Shown one piece after another: positions 11,401 through 22,595 of a stretch of DNA of 64,000 nt. Each line of letters opens with the position of its first letter. Positions within the stretch are counted from its first letter, which is position 1. The translations under genes and the position numbers were made by a program. Location: NCBI GenBank assembly GCA_947311845.1, contig CAMZMU010000096.1, forward strand, positions 13,913,251-13,977,250. The letters run 5' to 3'. A model generated the notes under the pieces. The model saw nothing but the letters and a program-made list of their open reading frames with translations. It was not told the origin of the DNA and did no database searches. This DNA is from Poa pratensis. Taxonomy: Eukaryota > Streptophyta > Magnoliopsida > Poales > Poaceae.

Positions 11401-11580
11401 TAGTGTAGCTCGATCGAACGGGACACCACAATGGGGAAACGTACTGCTCCAGTTGTAGTCGTCCTTTGGGAAAATACTGGATTTTGGGTCGACTGTGTTT
11501 GAGTTGAACGCGAGCTAGGAAGGAGACGATGATCTGTACGCACAGTTGTAGGGAAGTAGCCCGAGCTGCATCCATGTACG

Positions 11581-12349
11581 CAGGGGCGGAGCTGGGCCCC
11601 GGGCAACCTGGGCCATGGCCTGGGGCGTAGCAAAAAATCTTGCTTATCATCAAGAAAAAAAAATTGGCCTGGGGCGCAGCCCAGGCCTAGCCCAACTCGG
11701 CCACTTGTTGACGACCGAATCCATCGACCTTCGGCATCGCTCGCTAGTCTCTGGCTCTCTGCTCGCTCACGGAGTAGCGACGCCGACCGAACCCAGGGCA
11801 GAAGCGCGCCGCCACCCGTCGCCCAGATCCGCCCCGGCGCCCCCTGCTGCCGACGCCGGCATGCCTGCTTGCTGCGCCCGTGCTCCGGCCTCCGCAGACC
11901 CCGTCTGCCGCACCGGTGCCCCGGCTTGACGCCTTGACCGCATCTCCCCCACAGTCCACACGGCGCCGCCTACTTGCCTGGCCGCCGTCTCCTGGCTCCG
12001 GCAAGTCGAGTCCTTGCAGCGCGCCGACTGGGGCTCCTGGCCAGTCCCCTTCCCCGGGCCGAGGCTGCCCAAGTCCGCATTGCTGCCGCCTGTAGAAGCA
12101 GCAAAACCAGGGGAGTGACTGAGTGAGGCAGTGAGCTGTGAGATTCTAGGTTTGTATCTTCGAACTACTGTTTTTAGTTTTTTTTTGTCATCGGTCATGT
12201 ACCTTCTTGGCGACTTGGACCATTGGCAATTGGAGCTGAAAAACGTATGTTCCATACCAAATTTCTTTGTCGTAAGAAGAAGAAAATTTAGAGCTTTTTT
12301 TAGCCAAGATTTTGGCCCGGGTCTTGTTCAAATCCTGGCTCCGCCACTG
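11581..12349. mobile_element. Non-autonomous hAT element (CAGGGGCGGAGC type)
   Basis: Left end CAGGGGCGGAGCTGGG and right end CCTGGCTCCGCCACTG form an inverted repeat. The flanking octamers CATGTACG (11573-11580) and CACGTACG (12350-12357) differ by one base and are the likely 8-bp target duplication. The 769-bp interior is GC-rich on the left and has no intact transposase. The same terminal sequence ends the 168-bp element at 37398. Confidence 0.82.
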
Positions 12350-13103
12350 CACGTACGCGTTGATCCGAGGAACAGTGCCCAGGCTGACCTGCTCCGTCGG
12401 CATCCCGCCGCGCGAGCCCATGCTCGACTGCATTTAGAGGTACGGGCAGGGATGAGCAGAGACGATGGAGACGGCCGACCGGTGATCTTGAGTAGTCTCT
12501 GTAAGCCGCCCTGGCATGCGTGTTTCTGTTCCCTGTGTACGTAGCTCTTCTGGCGAGTGATTGGGCTTGCAGATTTCTGTTTCGTTGATGATTGGCCTTG
12601 GATTGGGTGTTAAGGATCGGTCTGTCTTCTCTGATGATTAATCGTTGTCGTCGTCGAGCTGCACCACTACCCACTAGCACAGCACGTGCTCATGTGACTG
12701 AGCTAAGCTAGCAACTATACACACATTTTGACATCCATGCATGCTCTGCAAGTTGTGACCAGCAATTAGCCCGACACTGTATTCATTGCGTATGAGCTTT
12801 CTCGCAACTATTCTTCTTACGATAAATTGTAGCATGCTGTTAAATGGGTAGTATTAGCTTTAACATCATGATTTTATGGCTGTTAATTTGTGGGGGAAAA
12901 AATGTTGGGTTAGTTCAGTTCTGAAGACGGTTTTATGAAGAAGCTAGTGTTGGGTTCTGAAGAAGATGGTTGTGGGCTCTGTATATATGAGCAACTGGGC
13001 ATGCATGTGTGGCGTTGCTCTCGGCCACCGACACACCCACAAAACGACGTCCGTACTGTACGCTGTGCGTGCTTTTGTTTGCTTGTCCACCGACTAATAC
13101 GTA
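12350..13103. other. Spacer with no supported gene
   Basis: Mixed composition, no domain-bearing frame and no repeat boundary seen. Confidence 0.45.
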
Positions 13104-13226
13104 CTCCCTCTGTTCCAAATTAATTGACTTCCATTTGTCCAAATATGGATGTATCTATACATGTAACATGTCTAGATTCATCAACATGTGGACAAATAGA
13201 AGTCAATTATTTTAGAACGGAGGGAG
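13104..13226. mobile_element. Stowaway-type MITE (Thalos-like)
   Basis: TA-flanked CTCCCTCTGTTCCAAATTAA at the left and its near-perfect complement ending GAACGGAGGGAG at the right. It is 123 bp and can fold into one long hairpin, the classical Triticeae form. Confidence 0.88.
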
Positions 13227-13371
13227 TACGAAACAATTAGGCGCTTTGTTGATCGCGCGTGAGTACGTATAGAGACAGTGGAATTTCGTATTCACCCTCG
13301 CTATAAATTAACAAACCTGGTGTCATCCGGGATGGTCAATCAACCGGCCGGTAGTCTCCTACGTCGGCTTC

Positions 13372-14124
13372 CTTCTTTTTTTTTTGAATTTTTCAAACTT
13401 GTATTCATACTAGAGGATCAGTACAAGGTCGGATACAAGCAAAGAAAAAAGAAGGATACGAAGGACGGCACCGCAGCGCCTCGCCGTCTTCAACCACGAG
13501 CAGCTCCAGCGCGCGCGACCTCCACCGCCGGAGACGAGGAAGGAAGCAGATGCCCAGAGCCCTCTCCACAGAACGGAAGAGCTTCTTGCCACCGCAGTGG
13601 CTTTGACGAACCACAAGAGCCACCAGCTCCGACGAGCTGGATCTGGATCGATGAACGACCAGAGGTCGGGGCCACACCCCGAGCATCTCCCGCCCCAGAT
13701 CCGAGGCCAACGCCACAGATCTTCCACCAGCACCCCACACACCACCGCCGCAGCCGCCTCGCACCTCCTCCACCACCGGCCTTGCATCCACTCGACGCCG
13801 GGCTGCCGCCGAAGCCGGAGAAACAGACAGCAGCTCGGGGACGATCCTGCAGCTCGAGGGCACCGTCGTCGACGACGCCAAGGAGGGGAAGCCGCAGATC
13901 TCCAAAACGGCAGCGCCGGCTTCCCCACCTCAGCCGCGCCGCCCAAAATCCGCACCGCTACTCGCCGGAGCGCAGATCTATGGATTCCCCGCCCTCCCGC
14001 CGCCGGAGCGGCCGGCGGAGGGCGGGAAATCCCCAGATACGCCGGCGGCCTCCTGGAGACGCCGAGTCGCCTCCGCGTCGCTCTTGAGCACTGTAGAGGG
14101 GGAGAGGTTCCAGAAAAAACGAGC
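13372..14124 (-). mobile_element. GC-rich polyA-type retroposon, copy 1
   Basis: A poly(T) tract (about 13375-13385) opens the element on the plus strand, so the element lies on the minus strand with its polyA tail at the left. It shares with the copies at 22596 and 40200 the ACTTGTATTCATACT block next to the tail, GC-rich interior pieces (CTCCACCGCCGGAG, CAGCTCCGACGAGCTGGATC), the hairpin near its 5' end (13982-14032) and the terminal GAGCACTGTAGAGGG. No target duplication is visible here, so the ends are set by homology. Open frames inside are compositional only. Confidence 0.7.
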
Positions 14125-15400
14125 CCACAGGCCACAAGAAACATCCAAGATATTCATGAACTCATACGGCGACTGCAGTGCGGGGCCGTACGACCACGAT
14201 CGAGCGATAAATACCATAGGCCACACTGGTAGTGAACTCAAGTGAATGGGGAGCACTGCCGACTTGCCGGCCCATCGAATCTGACGCCCACATGTACCAT
14301 TGACTAGTTTTTTTGTTTGTTTGTTTGAGCAACTGTACCGTGACTAGCTGATGAACGTAGCTTCAGGACTGTCACCGGCTAGGCTGGCTGGCTGGGATTA
14401 TCGGATCCGGCAAAAGGAGAAGGCAGGCAGGATAAAATGGGCCACCTCGGGGACAACGGTGTCTTTTTCTTTTCTCCGTTTCCCTTTTCAGTCCATGGAC
14501 CACGTACCGTACTCGCTCTCGGGAAAGGAAATTCTTCCATACGATCGACCCGTCCACAGTGCGGTGGTGTGTGTGTGTGTGTGAGCGAACATCTCACGGA
14601 TTTACGTTCACTCCACAGTGCGGTGCACTGCGCACGAGCTCCATCATCATAAATATATAGCACGGGATTTGTGCATTACTGCTAGTTCTCACTATCTAAC
14701 TTGTCGTCGTCACGGCCGCCAATGACCGTCAGCTCTAGATTACAGTCGCGAAAATCTTTATTTGGACGCCAATTGCGTCTTATAATTCTTATTAATAAAA
14801 ACACGTAGAAGCTCACATACGCTCACCTCTATGAGGGTATACACGCACACGCTAACACTATGAGCACCTTTGTAATACTGAGTCGACAGTCGGATCTTTA
14901 AATTAACAAATTCCTAGGCGCCTCACACTCAAGTATAATTCGTTTTTAATGAGAAATATCAATGTCAACTATAGGATCTTAAATTAAACTGTGGTGGGTC
15001 GGGGTACGACTACCCTACTAACCATCCAAACACACCACAGGTTGGTTCTCATTTTATAAATTCAATTAGTATGATACATATTGTACATATTTACATAAAA
15101 GGGAAGACATATTAAAGATAAAGTTTCATCCAGTCCCTTAACTGATTTGTCTTGCTTTGCTCTATGAATAATCAGAGCAATATCATCCTTCTAAAGCCTT
15201 TTTCAGTTCTACAGATAAAGCTGACACCTATCGTCCAATCCACATTTCTAAAATCCTCACGTTTGCTCAATATAAATTTCCTTTTTATTGACATGTCATA
15301 TAGACAACGTTTTTCTTATTATAGAGTGTCGGTTTCACTCGACTAGGTTTTGACCCACGAATCCTATATGACGCCCGTTAGCGGCGTGTATCGGTCGCGC
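14125..15400. other. Spacer; (GT)n microsatellite, no gene seen
   Basis: Includes a short GT dinucleotide run near 14564-14582 and AT-rich stretches. A GC-rich imperfect palindrome (GCCCGTTAGCGGCGTG with CGCCGCTAACGGG) lies at about 15371-15410. No coding support. Confidence 0.45.
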
Positions 15401-15434
15401 CGCTAACGGGGACCTTCTGGCGGGCCGGCCCATT

Positions 15435-15655
15435 GTGGCGGCTTTCCTTTTATTTTATTTTCCGTTTCTTTTTTCTTTTTCTTTTTTGTTTCTGTTTTTC
15501 TTTTTCTTTTTTTGTTTTCTTTTATGTTTCTGTTTTTCTTTTTTCGTTTTCTTTTATGTTTCCGTTTCGTTTTATTTTACTTTTTTCTTATTTTTTTTTG
15601 TTCTTTTATTGTTTTTCTATTTCATTTTTCTTACCATTTTCAAATCTGAACTTTT
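15435..15655. repeat. Pyrimidine-rich (TTTTC/TTTCT) tract
   Basis: Over 200 bp of almost pure T and C on the plus strand, directly upstream of the GGAACCATTTT tandem array. Apparent long frames are low-complexity artefacts. Confidence 0.75.
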
Positions 15656-15659
15656 CTAA

Positions 15660-16440
15660 AAAATGATCAATTTTAAAATCTGAACCATTTTCACAATTGG
15701 TACATTTTCAAATTTGAACCCATTTTAAATTTTGGAACCATTCTCATTTTTGGAACCATTTTCAAAATCGGATCCATTTTCAATTTTGGAACCATTTTCA
15801 AATTTAAAACCATTTTTAAAAAATTGGAAGCATTTTAAATTTTGGAACCATTTTCAATATTGGAACCGTTTTCAATTTTGGAAACATTTTTAAAAAATTG
15901 CAACCATTTTTCTTTTTTCAAATTTGGAACCATTTTTAAATTTGGAACCATTTTAAATTTTGGAACCATTTTCAAAATTGGAACCGTTTTCAATTTTGGA
16001 ACCATTTTTAATTTTCGAACCATTAAAAAAAAATTGGAACCATTTTCAAATTTGGAACCAATTTCATTTTTGGAACCGTTTTAATTTTGGAACCATTTTC
16101 AAAATTGAAACCATTTTCTATTGTGGAACAATTTTCAAATTTAGAACCATTTTCAAATTTGGAACCATTTTAAATTTTGGAACCTTTTCTAAATTTGGAA
16201 CCATTTTCAAAATTATTATCATTTTGGAACCATTTTCAATTTTGGATCCTTTTTCAAATTTGGAACCATTTTTAAAATTTTGGAACCATTATAAAAATTG
16301 GATCCATTTCAAAATTCAAAATTGGAACCATTTTCAAATTAGGAACCATTATAAAAATTGGAACCATTTCAAAATTCAAATTAGGAACCATTTTCAAATT
16401 AGAACCATTTTCAATTTTGGAACCATTTTTTCGAAAGTTA
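15660..16440. repeat. Tandem array of ~18-20-bp unit (TTTGGAACCATTTTCAAA)
   Basis: About forty imperfect copies of a unit containing GGAACCATTTTCAAA or GGAACCATTTTAAAT run head to tail. The array probably belongs to an unresolved DNA transposon: the flanks change abruptly to GC-rich sequence on the left (15400) and ordinary sequence at 16570. No termini could be paired. Confidence 0.85.
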
Positions 16441-16844
16441 TGATTTCTAAAATGGTTCATATTTTGAAAATATTTAGATTAAAAAAATATTTGTGTTTTA
16501 AAAATACGAATATATTCAAATTTTGTTCATATTCATAATTTTGTTTAAATTCAAAAATTATTAAAATTCTCAAACACATCTGGCCAGCAAACAGAGCGAA
16601 ACATAAGTACCAGTTACCGATCGTGTGACCAGCAAACAAAGCGAAATATACGTCTGCGCGCAGCATATGGGCCGAGCCCAGTTCGGTAGCGTGCATGCGG
16701 CACAACGTCGAACTGCCGCTAAGGAGCGACGTACAGGAGCTCCCGTTTTGACCCATCATATCTATCCCTCAAGGATCAGGACGTACATAGATCCAACGGC
16801 TCAGTGTGGTCGCTTAACTATAGATATGTGTTTCCTCATGCGTG

Positions 16845-17079
16845 TAAGATACTAATTCGGTCCGAAGAAAGGTAGATTTCAGTAAACATATAGCGTGACC
16901 AGACAATATGCTAGAGATAAGATACTAATTAATTCAGTCCGAAGAAAGGGAGATCGCAGTACAAAACATATAAGCGTGACCAAGACAATATGCTAGAGAT
17001 AAGATACTAATTCAGTGAGAAGAAAGGGAGATCTCAGCAGAAAATATATAAGCGTGACCAAGACAATGCTAGTAGAGAT
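16845..17079. repeat. Three tandem ~73-82-bp units
   Basis: Units begin with TAAGATACTAATT at 16845, 16918 and 17000. Each continues through GAAGAAAGG, CATATA, GCGTGACCA and GACAAT, ending GCTAG. The second and third are more alike. Confidence 0.9.
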
Positions 17080-17658
17080 GCACCGCCAACGCTTGCACCA
17101 CTGATCGACCAACACGCACACCACCGCGATTTTCTCGTGCCGGTGCCCATGCACATGCACGTATATTATCCGCCCCCAGATCGATCACGGAATGGGACAG
17201 GATCAGAACCAAGCAGTCGGCCGGGGTCAATCATATGTGTGTCAGCAACACAGTTGTACCGTAAGCTTCAAAATGGAAAACTACCCAATTGCATGCCGCA
17301 GTGCCACAGTACGTGTGCAGCGCACAATATGGAAAACAACCGCACACTTGCCGTGGCGTACATATGGCGTGGTACCTAACAGAGCCCAAGTTGGATTACC
17401 TAGATATTGACTCGTCCACTTTCAGAGCGAACTCACCACATGAGCAAATTTTCACATGAGTTACGATAAAATATGACTAATAAAATACAAATTAAACTAG
17501 TCATGTGATTTAAAACAGAATACGCAAATAGCAATTTTATATATGTAGATTGCTAAAAATATTGTTTAAAGCGGTTGGCGGATGAAAACATATTGCCGAA
17601 AAAGAGAAGTGGTCGTCGACGTCCTTGTTGAAGGAGGAGAAGCCATTAGTAGCGTGAG
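17080..17658. other. Spacer with no supported gene
   Basis: No domain-bearing frame; AT-rich toward the right. Confidence 0.4.
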
Positions 17659-17790
17659 TGTTAGAATACATGTATGTCTACAAGCTAGAGATAGACTAGA
17701 AATCTAGACCTTCTTGTATTCCAAGTTGCTCCCTCTTTGTACCACTATATATATCCCCACGGGGTCAAGCAATACAACAACATATACTAA
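17659..17790 (+). mobile_element. Copia-type LTR fragment
   Basis: Starts TGTTAGAATACATGTATGTC, then has CTAGACCTTCTTGTATTCC, a TATATATA box and ATCCCCACGGGGTCAAGCAA. This is the typical promoter and R region of a cereal Copia LTR. No internal domain or second LTR was seen nearby, so it is a solo or truncated LTR; the right end is approximate. Confidence 0.6.
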
Positions 17791-18579
17791 GGTTCCAATG
17801 CTTTTTACAGTGGGGCCACTCCCTAAAAATCTTATTGACTCTCTCCCATATAGAACCACGAGAGAGACACAGTTCTGGAGGTCTAATGTCCCGTCAGGCG
17901 GTGCACATCGCAAAGCTGGATGAGAAAACTTGGTTGGTGATGCAGTGCTCGAAAATCTGGAGGTGGGTGCATGAGTTGTTAACGTTTGTATTGTGTAGAG
18001 GAGCACACAGAGGTGAACTGAACATTCAAACTGGGAGGTGAACAAACCAGCGCTGGAAAGCGAACCAAACAAACATCCTACTGTGCGTGGAAGAAAAATT
18101 CAGCCAACTATTGAGCTTCGTCCAGTAATGTGTGGAAAAACTAGATGTCGCATACAAGCCGCATCGGTGCTACTTCGGTTCATCTCAGTCCCAAAACCCG
18201 ACGGCTTGCGTCCCATCATGACGAGGCAGGCAGCGAAGGAGAAGGGCAAGTATAGCTCCCATCTTCTCATGCTCATGTACCAAGTGGAAGAGTCTCTCTT
18301 ATAAGGTGCAAGCTCTGTGATTTAGAAATAGGAAATAAGAAATGAGCTCGACTAATTATGCTAAAACTTCAATATTTTCCCACAAGATTTCAGAGGCATA
18401 CAACATTTTGACTTTGGTTGCAAAAATTATTTATATACCGGTACTACAGTGGAGACTGTTAAACTGAACTCCCACATAGAACTCCATCTTACACTAGTTT
18501 ACTTTTTTTAAACATTTTTCAGTAATTATGGAAATAAGAAATGACCTCTGCTATTTAGGACTAAATTTCAAATGGAAAC
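17791..18579. other. Spacer with no supported gene
   Basis: Follows the LTR fragment; may include its internal remnant, but no protein domain is visible. Confidence 0.4.
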
Positions 18580-18948
18580 CGAGCTACATGTAGCTCGGTT
18601 CTCCAAAAAATATTGAACCTTCATTTTTCTGTTTCAAATTAGGGAAAAATCCTACATGTAGATAAAGTCGAGATCTACCACCGTGTAAAATTTTAAGAAA
18701 AAATACGTTGTAGTTTTACCTAGGGAAAAAAGATAAATACGCATAATTGGATTGGTGAACAGTGCATAGTCAGAAAAAATCCAAATTTTGTCAAATTTAT
18801 CATTTTTTGTAGCCCAGAATAATTAGAATTTTGCCTCGAAAATTTACACAGTGGTAGACACGACTTTATCTACATATAGTATTTTTTCCCGAATTTTTTG
18901 AACACAAAAGTATAGATTCAAATATAACGAGCTACATGTACCTAGAAA
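18580..18948. mobile_element. MITE-like element with ~110-bp inverted repeats
   Basis: The left arm TACATGTAGCTCG, then CTACATGTAGATAAAGTCG and CTACCACCGTGTAAA, is mirrored at the right by TTTACACAGTGGTAG, CGACTTTATCTACATATAG and CGAGCTACATGTA. The centre is AT-rich and non-coding. The target duplication is not resolved. Confidence 0.65.
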
Positions 18949-19038
18949 CCGTCACGCTCCGCTAATAGCAACGCTATAACGTTTAGAGATCTGTGTCACC
19001 ATATAAATCGGTATACAATATCGTATTAGTACACGCTA

Positions 19039-19456
19039 TAGCGTGATATATCGAGTGAGGATTTGCAGCCCGGGTGTCAGTGGTCCCGGATTTTGAAAAA
19101 TTCAAAATTGTACTTTTTGAGTTTGCAAATTCCACATTCCGCGGATGTCTATATCTCTGAGAAGTTTCGGTGAAAAATTCGTTTTATTTTGGGCTATAGG
19201 TAAAAAACAAATTTGTGGCTGTATATAGGAATAAAAATTCTCTTACTTTTGAACGAAATTTGTTTTTTTCTGTAGGAAGAAATACAACGTATTTTTTTAT
19301 GAAACTTTTAGCGTCTATAGTGGATGTGCATAGCTGCTTGTTTATTTTTCCGTTGATTTTTTGGAGACCTAGAAGTACAGTTTTGAATTTTTGAAAAACA
19401 ACCGAGAGCACTGGTGCTCATGTGCAACTATCACTTTCTGGTGATATATCACGCTA
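19039..19456. mobile_element. MITE-like inverted-repeat element
   Basis: TAGCGTGATATATC at 19039-19052 is the exact reverse complement of 19443-19456. Inner arms also pair: AAATTCAAAATTGTACTT on the left against AAGTACAGTTTTGAATTT on the right. Non-coding. A weaker outer pair (GCTATAACG near 18971, GTTATAGCG near 19485) suggests nested insertion. Confidence 0.6.
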
Positions 19457-19751
19457 ATAACGTATTTTAAGGCCGACTTATTTTGTTATAGCGCTCTATT
19501 TTTTCCTTGATGTACACACGCTCTGTGCGGGGCTTGACATGGAGGGGCCACCTGTCAGAAAAAAAGCCTCGCTGCCTTTGCTGCGATCGTACCAGAATTT
19601 TCCCTAGTCGTCCTATTGTTTGTTTACCCAATCGGAGACCGAGCGAGTGAGAGAGTGAGGCGCAACTCAACTCAGCTCACGGTCGAGCTCGAGTGGCATC
19701 CAACCGAAACCAAAAACCACCGCCGCGTGGGCCCACCTCGCGTATCCCCTC

Positions 19752-19758
19752 TTTAAAT
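19752..19758 (+). promoter_or_regulatory. TATA-like box of the epimerase gene
   Basis: TTTAAAT in a pyrimidine-rich context, about 135 bp before the ATG at 19892. The intervening GC-rich, CT-rich leader is consistent with a 5' UTR. Confidence 0.45.
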
Positions 19759-19891
19759 CCACCTCACTCCCCGCTGCTCCCTCCTCAGCTAGCCCGCCTC
19801 TAGCTGCCTCGCATTCGTATACGACGCGACCCGCCAAGCTAGCACGAATCAGATTAGTACCGGAGGCGAGCGAGCAGGAACCGTCACGACA

Positions 19892-21340
19892 ATGCCGACG
19901 GACGCGGCAGCGAAGGGGGTGAAGCTGGAGCGGTACGCGAGCGGAGGCGCGCTGCTGCTGCGGCGCGCGGCGAGCGGCAAGTTCGTGGCGGCGTCGTCGT
20001 ACCTGCTCTTCCGCGCCACCGTGCTCGCCACGCTCGCCCTCGTCTTCCTCTTCGCCTTCCACTACCCGTCCCTCCTCTCCCGCTCCTTCACCCTCGTCTC
20101 CTCCCCCTCGCCCGGCGCGTCGTCCAGGCTGCCGCACGCCTCGCACCGGAGCCTGCTCGCGTCGTCGTCGTCCTCGGCGGCGGCCACGTACGGGGGCGAG
20201 AAGTGGGAGAAGGAGATCCGGCGGAGCGCGAAGCCGCGCCGGGACGGCGGCATCTCCGTGCTGGTCACGGGCGCCGCGGGCTTCGTCGGCGCGCACTGCT
20301 CGCTCGCGCTCAGGGCGCGCGGCGACGGCGTGCTCGGCCTCGACAACTTCAACTCGTACTACGACCCGGCGCTCAAGCGCGGGCGCCAGCGGCTCCTCTC
20401 CGACCGCGGCGTCGTCGTCCTCGACGCCGACATCAACGACGCGCTCCTGCTGGAGAAGCTGTTCGAGGCCGTGCCGTTCACGCACGTGCTGCACCTGGCG
20501 GCGCAGGCCGGGGTGCGGTATGCCATGGAGGCGCCCCAGACGTACGTGGCCTCCAATGTGGCCGGCCTCGTCAGCGTCTTCGAGGCCGCGGCCAAGCACG
20601 CCGACCCGCAGCCGGCGATCGTCTGGGCGTCCTCCTCCTCCGTCTACGGGCTCAACACCCAGGCGCCCTTCTCCGAGGAGCACCGCACCGACCGGCCGGC
20701 CTCCCTCTACGCCGCCACCAAGAAGGCCGGCGAGGCCATCGCGCACGCCTACAACCACATCTACGGCCTCTCCATCACGGGGCTCCGCTTCTTCACCGTG
20801 TACGGGCCCTGGGGCCGCCCCGACATGGCCTACTTCTCCTTCGCCCGCAGCATCGTCGCCGGCGAGCCCATCACGCTCTACGCCGACGCGCGCCGCGACT
20901 TCACCTACATCGACGACGTCGTCAAGGGATGCATCGGCGCGCTCGATACCGCAGGCAGGAGCACCGGCTCCGCCAGGTCCGGCAAGAAGAGCGGCCCGGC
21001 GCCGCTGCGCGTGTACAACCTCGGTAACACCTCGCCCGTGCCGGTCACCCGGATGGTCGCCATCCTCGAGAAACTGCTGGGCAAGAAGGCGAACAAGCGC
21101 GTCATCGCCATGCCCAGCAACGGGGACGTGCCCTTCACGCACGCCAACGTCAGCCACGCGGCGCACGACTTCGGGTACCGGCCCACCACCTCCCTCGACA
21201 CCGGCCTCCGGCACTTCGTCGACTGGTTCGTGGAGTACTACAAGCTCGACACCAAGATCGCCAAAGGAGCTGCCCGCGCCGCCGACAAGAAGCCGGCGAC
21301 GAAGAAGAAGGCCACGGCGGCCATGTCGGCGTCGTCGTGA
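19892..21340 (+). CDS. GAE: UDP-glucuronate 4-epimerase
   Basis: Complete, intronless, 482 residues. The enzyme interconverts UDP-glucuronate and UDP-galacturonate, the precursor of pectin, in the Golgi. A short basic N-terminus is followed by a signal-anchor helix (about residues 38-58), giving the type II topology usual in plant GAE proteins. The catalytic part is an extended SDR: GAAGFVG at 127-133 binds NAD, SSSSVYG at 247-253 supplies the catalytic serine, and YAATK at 273-277 is the catalytic tyrosine-lysine pair. DFTYIDDV (336-343) and the FFTVYGPWGRPDMAY block (300-314) are family signatures. The C-terminus is lysine- and alanine-rich (KKPATKKKATAAMSASS), longer and more basic than the core. 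Very high third-position GC is normal for grass genes of this family. It is the only clearly intact gene in the window. Confidence 0.95.
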   Translation: MPTDAAAKGVKLERYASGGALLLRRAASGKFVAASSYLLFRATVLATLALVFLFAFHYPSLLSRSFTLVSSPSPGASSRLPHASHRSLLASSSSSAAATYGGEKWEKEIRRSAKPRRDGGISVLVTGAAGFVGAHCSLALRARGDGVLGLDNFNSYYDPALKRGRQRLLSDRGVVVLDADINDALLLEKLFEAVPFTHVLHLAAQAGVRYAMEAPQTYVASNVAGLVSVFEAAAKHADPQPAIVWASSSSVYGLNTQAPFSEEHRTDRPASLYAATKKAGEAIAHAYNHIYGLSITGLRFFTVYGPWGRPDMAYFSFARSIVAGEPITLYADARRDFTYIDDVVKGCIGALDTAGRSTGSARSGKKSGPAPLRVYNLGNTSPVPVTRMVAILEKLLGKKANKRVIAMPSNGDVPFTHANVSHAAHDFGYRPTTSLDTGLRHFVDWFVEYYKLDTKIAKGAARAADKKPATKKKATAAMSASS

Positions 21341-22579
21341 GCGTGCACCCCGGCCCAGCCAGAGCACCGACACCACAAAGTGTTTATTCCTTCCCTAGCT
21401 AATTCTTGGAGGCATGAACTTGTCTCGTCTGTAACCTTGTAAGTGTTGATCTTAAGGTGTTTAGTTAGACAATAATGGTGGGAAACCAGCAAGGGATAGG
21501 ATGCAAGTAACTACTATTGGTTGATAAATATGGGGGGTATAGTGAGATCAGAAAAGATCAAAACAGAGGAGAGCCAGGACTGAAGAAAGATGAAGTCACT
21601 GGGGGCCTGTTCTCAATCAAATTGTTTCTTCTTTCCACTTTTATTTATTGGGGCATAGTGTCACTTCTTCTCTTCTTTTCTTGCTCATGTGAACTCATAT
21701 CAGGACGCATACAGACTCTGGTAGATGGATCCAAATTCAGACAACACAGACGCAGCCACTTGCATATACAGATTTTCATCATAGAAATCCAAATCCAAAC
21801 TGTCCATTTACAGATTTGCGTCTACATTTTGGTCTACTCCTGATGCATGGACCATTACTACTTGTGTGCATAGTTCCAGCGCCCGTTGTGTTGTGTTGGT
21901 TCATCGCCTGTTCTGAATGATCCATCGATCACGTTGCAGTTGGCCAAGGAGTTAATGGCGCCGGTTGTCGGTCGCCATTAGCATGGTCCAGCCACAGCCA
22001 CAGCCAGCTTGCTGCATCTTTTAAATGGGTATCATAGCATGAGCCCAGTGGTACAATCCGCCGAGCCTGCCAGTTTAGCCACTGTTGCGAGATTTTGTGC
22101 TTGATCGATCGGCCGGAGACTTCACCGCTAAAAGCTCCCAACGCTACCCCATGTTCTGACGCCGATCGATCGATGTAGAGCATGTCGGCACACAGCCGCA
22201 CTGAATTCAGCAAAGATATTACTTACTGATGCTGCCAACCTACAGTGACTTATTTCATCAGAGTGACTGACATGACAAACTGTTCTCTTCTTCTTCTACC
22301 TTGCCTTGTGTTGAGCAAGAAGACAGCTGACTGCCATTTTTTGCAGCGCTAGTCTGGGATCGATGAACTGATCCAATTATATATGCAAACAGTACAGGAT
22401 GAAGATCGTTCGTAACTGACTGGTAGGGCGAGGAGAAGAAGCTGAATTGAATGAACCTTGGATCCGTTCCAGCCCCCAATTTATCCCCACTGCCGGTGTC
22501 GTCTGTTCATGCTGGCCCCTGTTCCCGGTGGTGCTTCCAGGACGATTCTTGTCCGCTCCTGCCTTTACGCCATGGCTTG
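21341..22579. other. 3' region of the epimerase gene and spacer
   Basis: Includes the probable 3' UTR (to roughly 21500). No domain-bearing frame or clear transposon end was found. Confidence 0.45.
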
Positions 22580-22595
22580 TTCCTTCCTCATGCAT

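Noticed and set aside
13278..14144. Several 160-270-residue open frames on both strands
   Set aside because: They fall in the GC-rich retroposon, differ between family copies and contain no domain; compositional artefacts.
15433..15666. Phe/Ser-rich and Phe-only open frames
   Set aside because: Translation of a polypyrimidine tract; no start context or domain.
19667..21376. 569-residue open frame on the minus strand
   Set aside because: It lies entirely opposite the epimerase gene and results from its extreme third-position GC; the peptide is G/R/V-rich with no domain.
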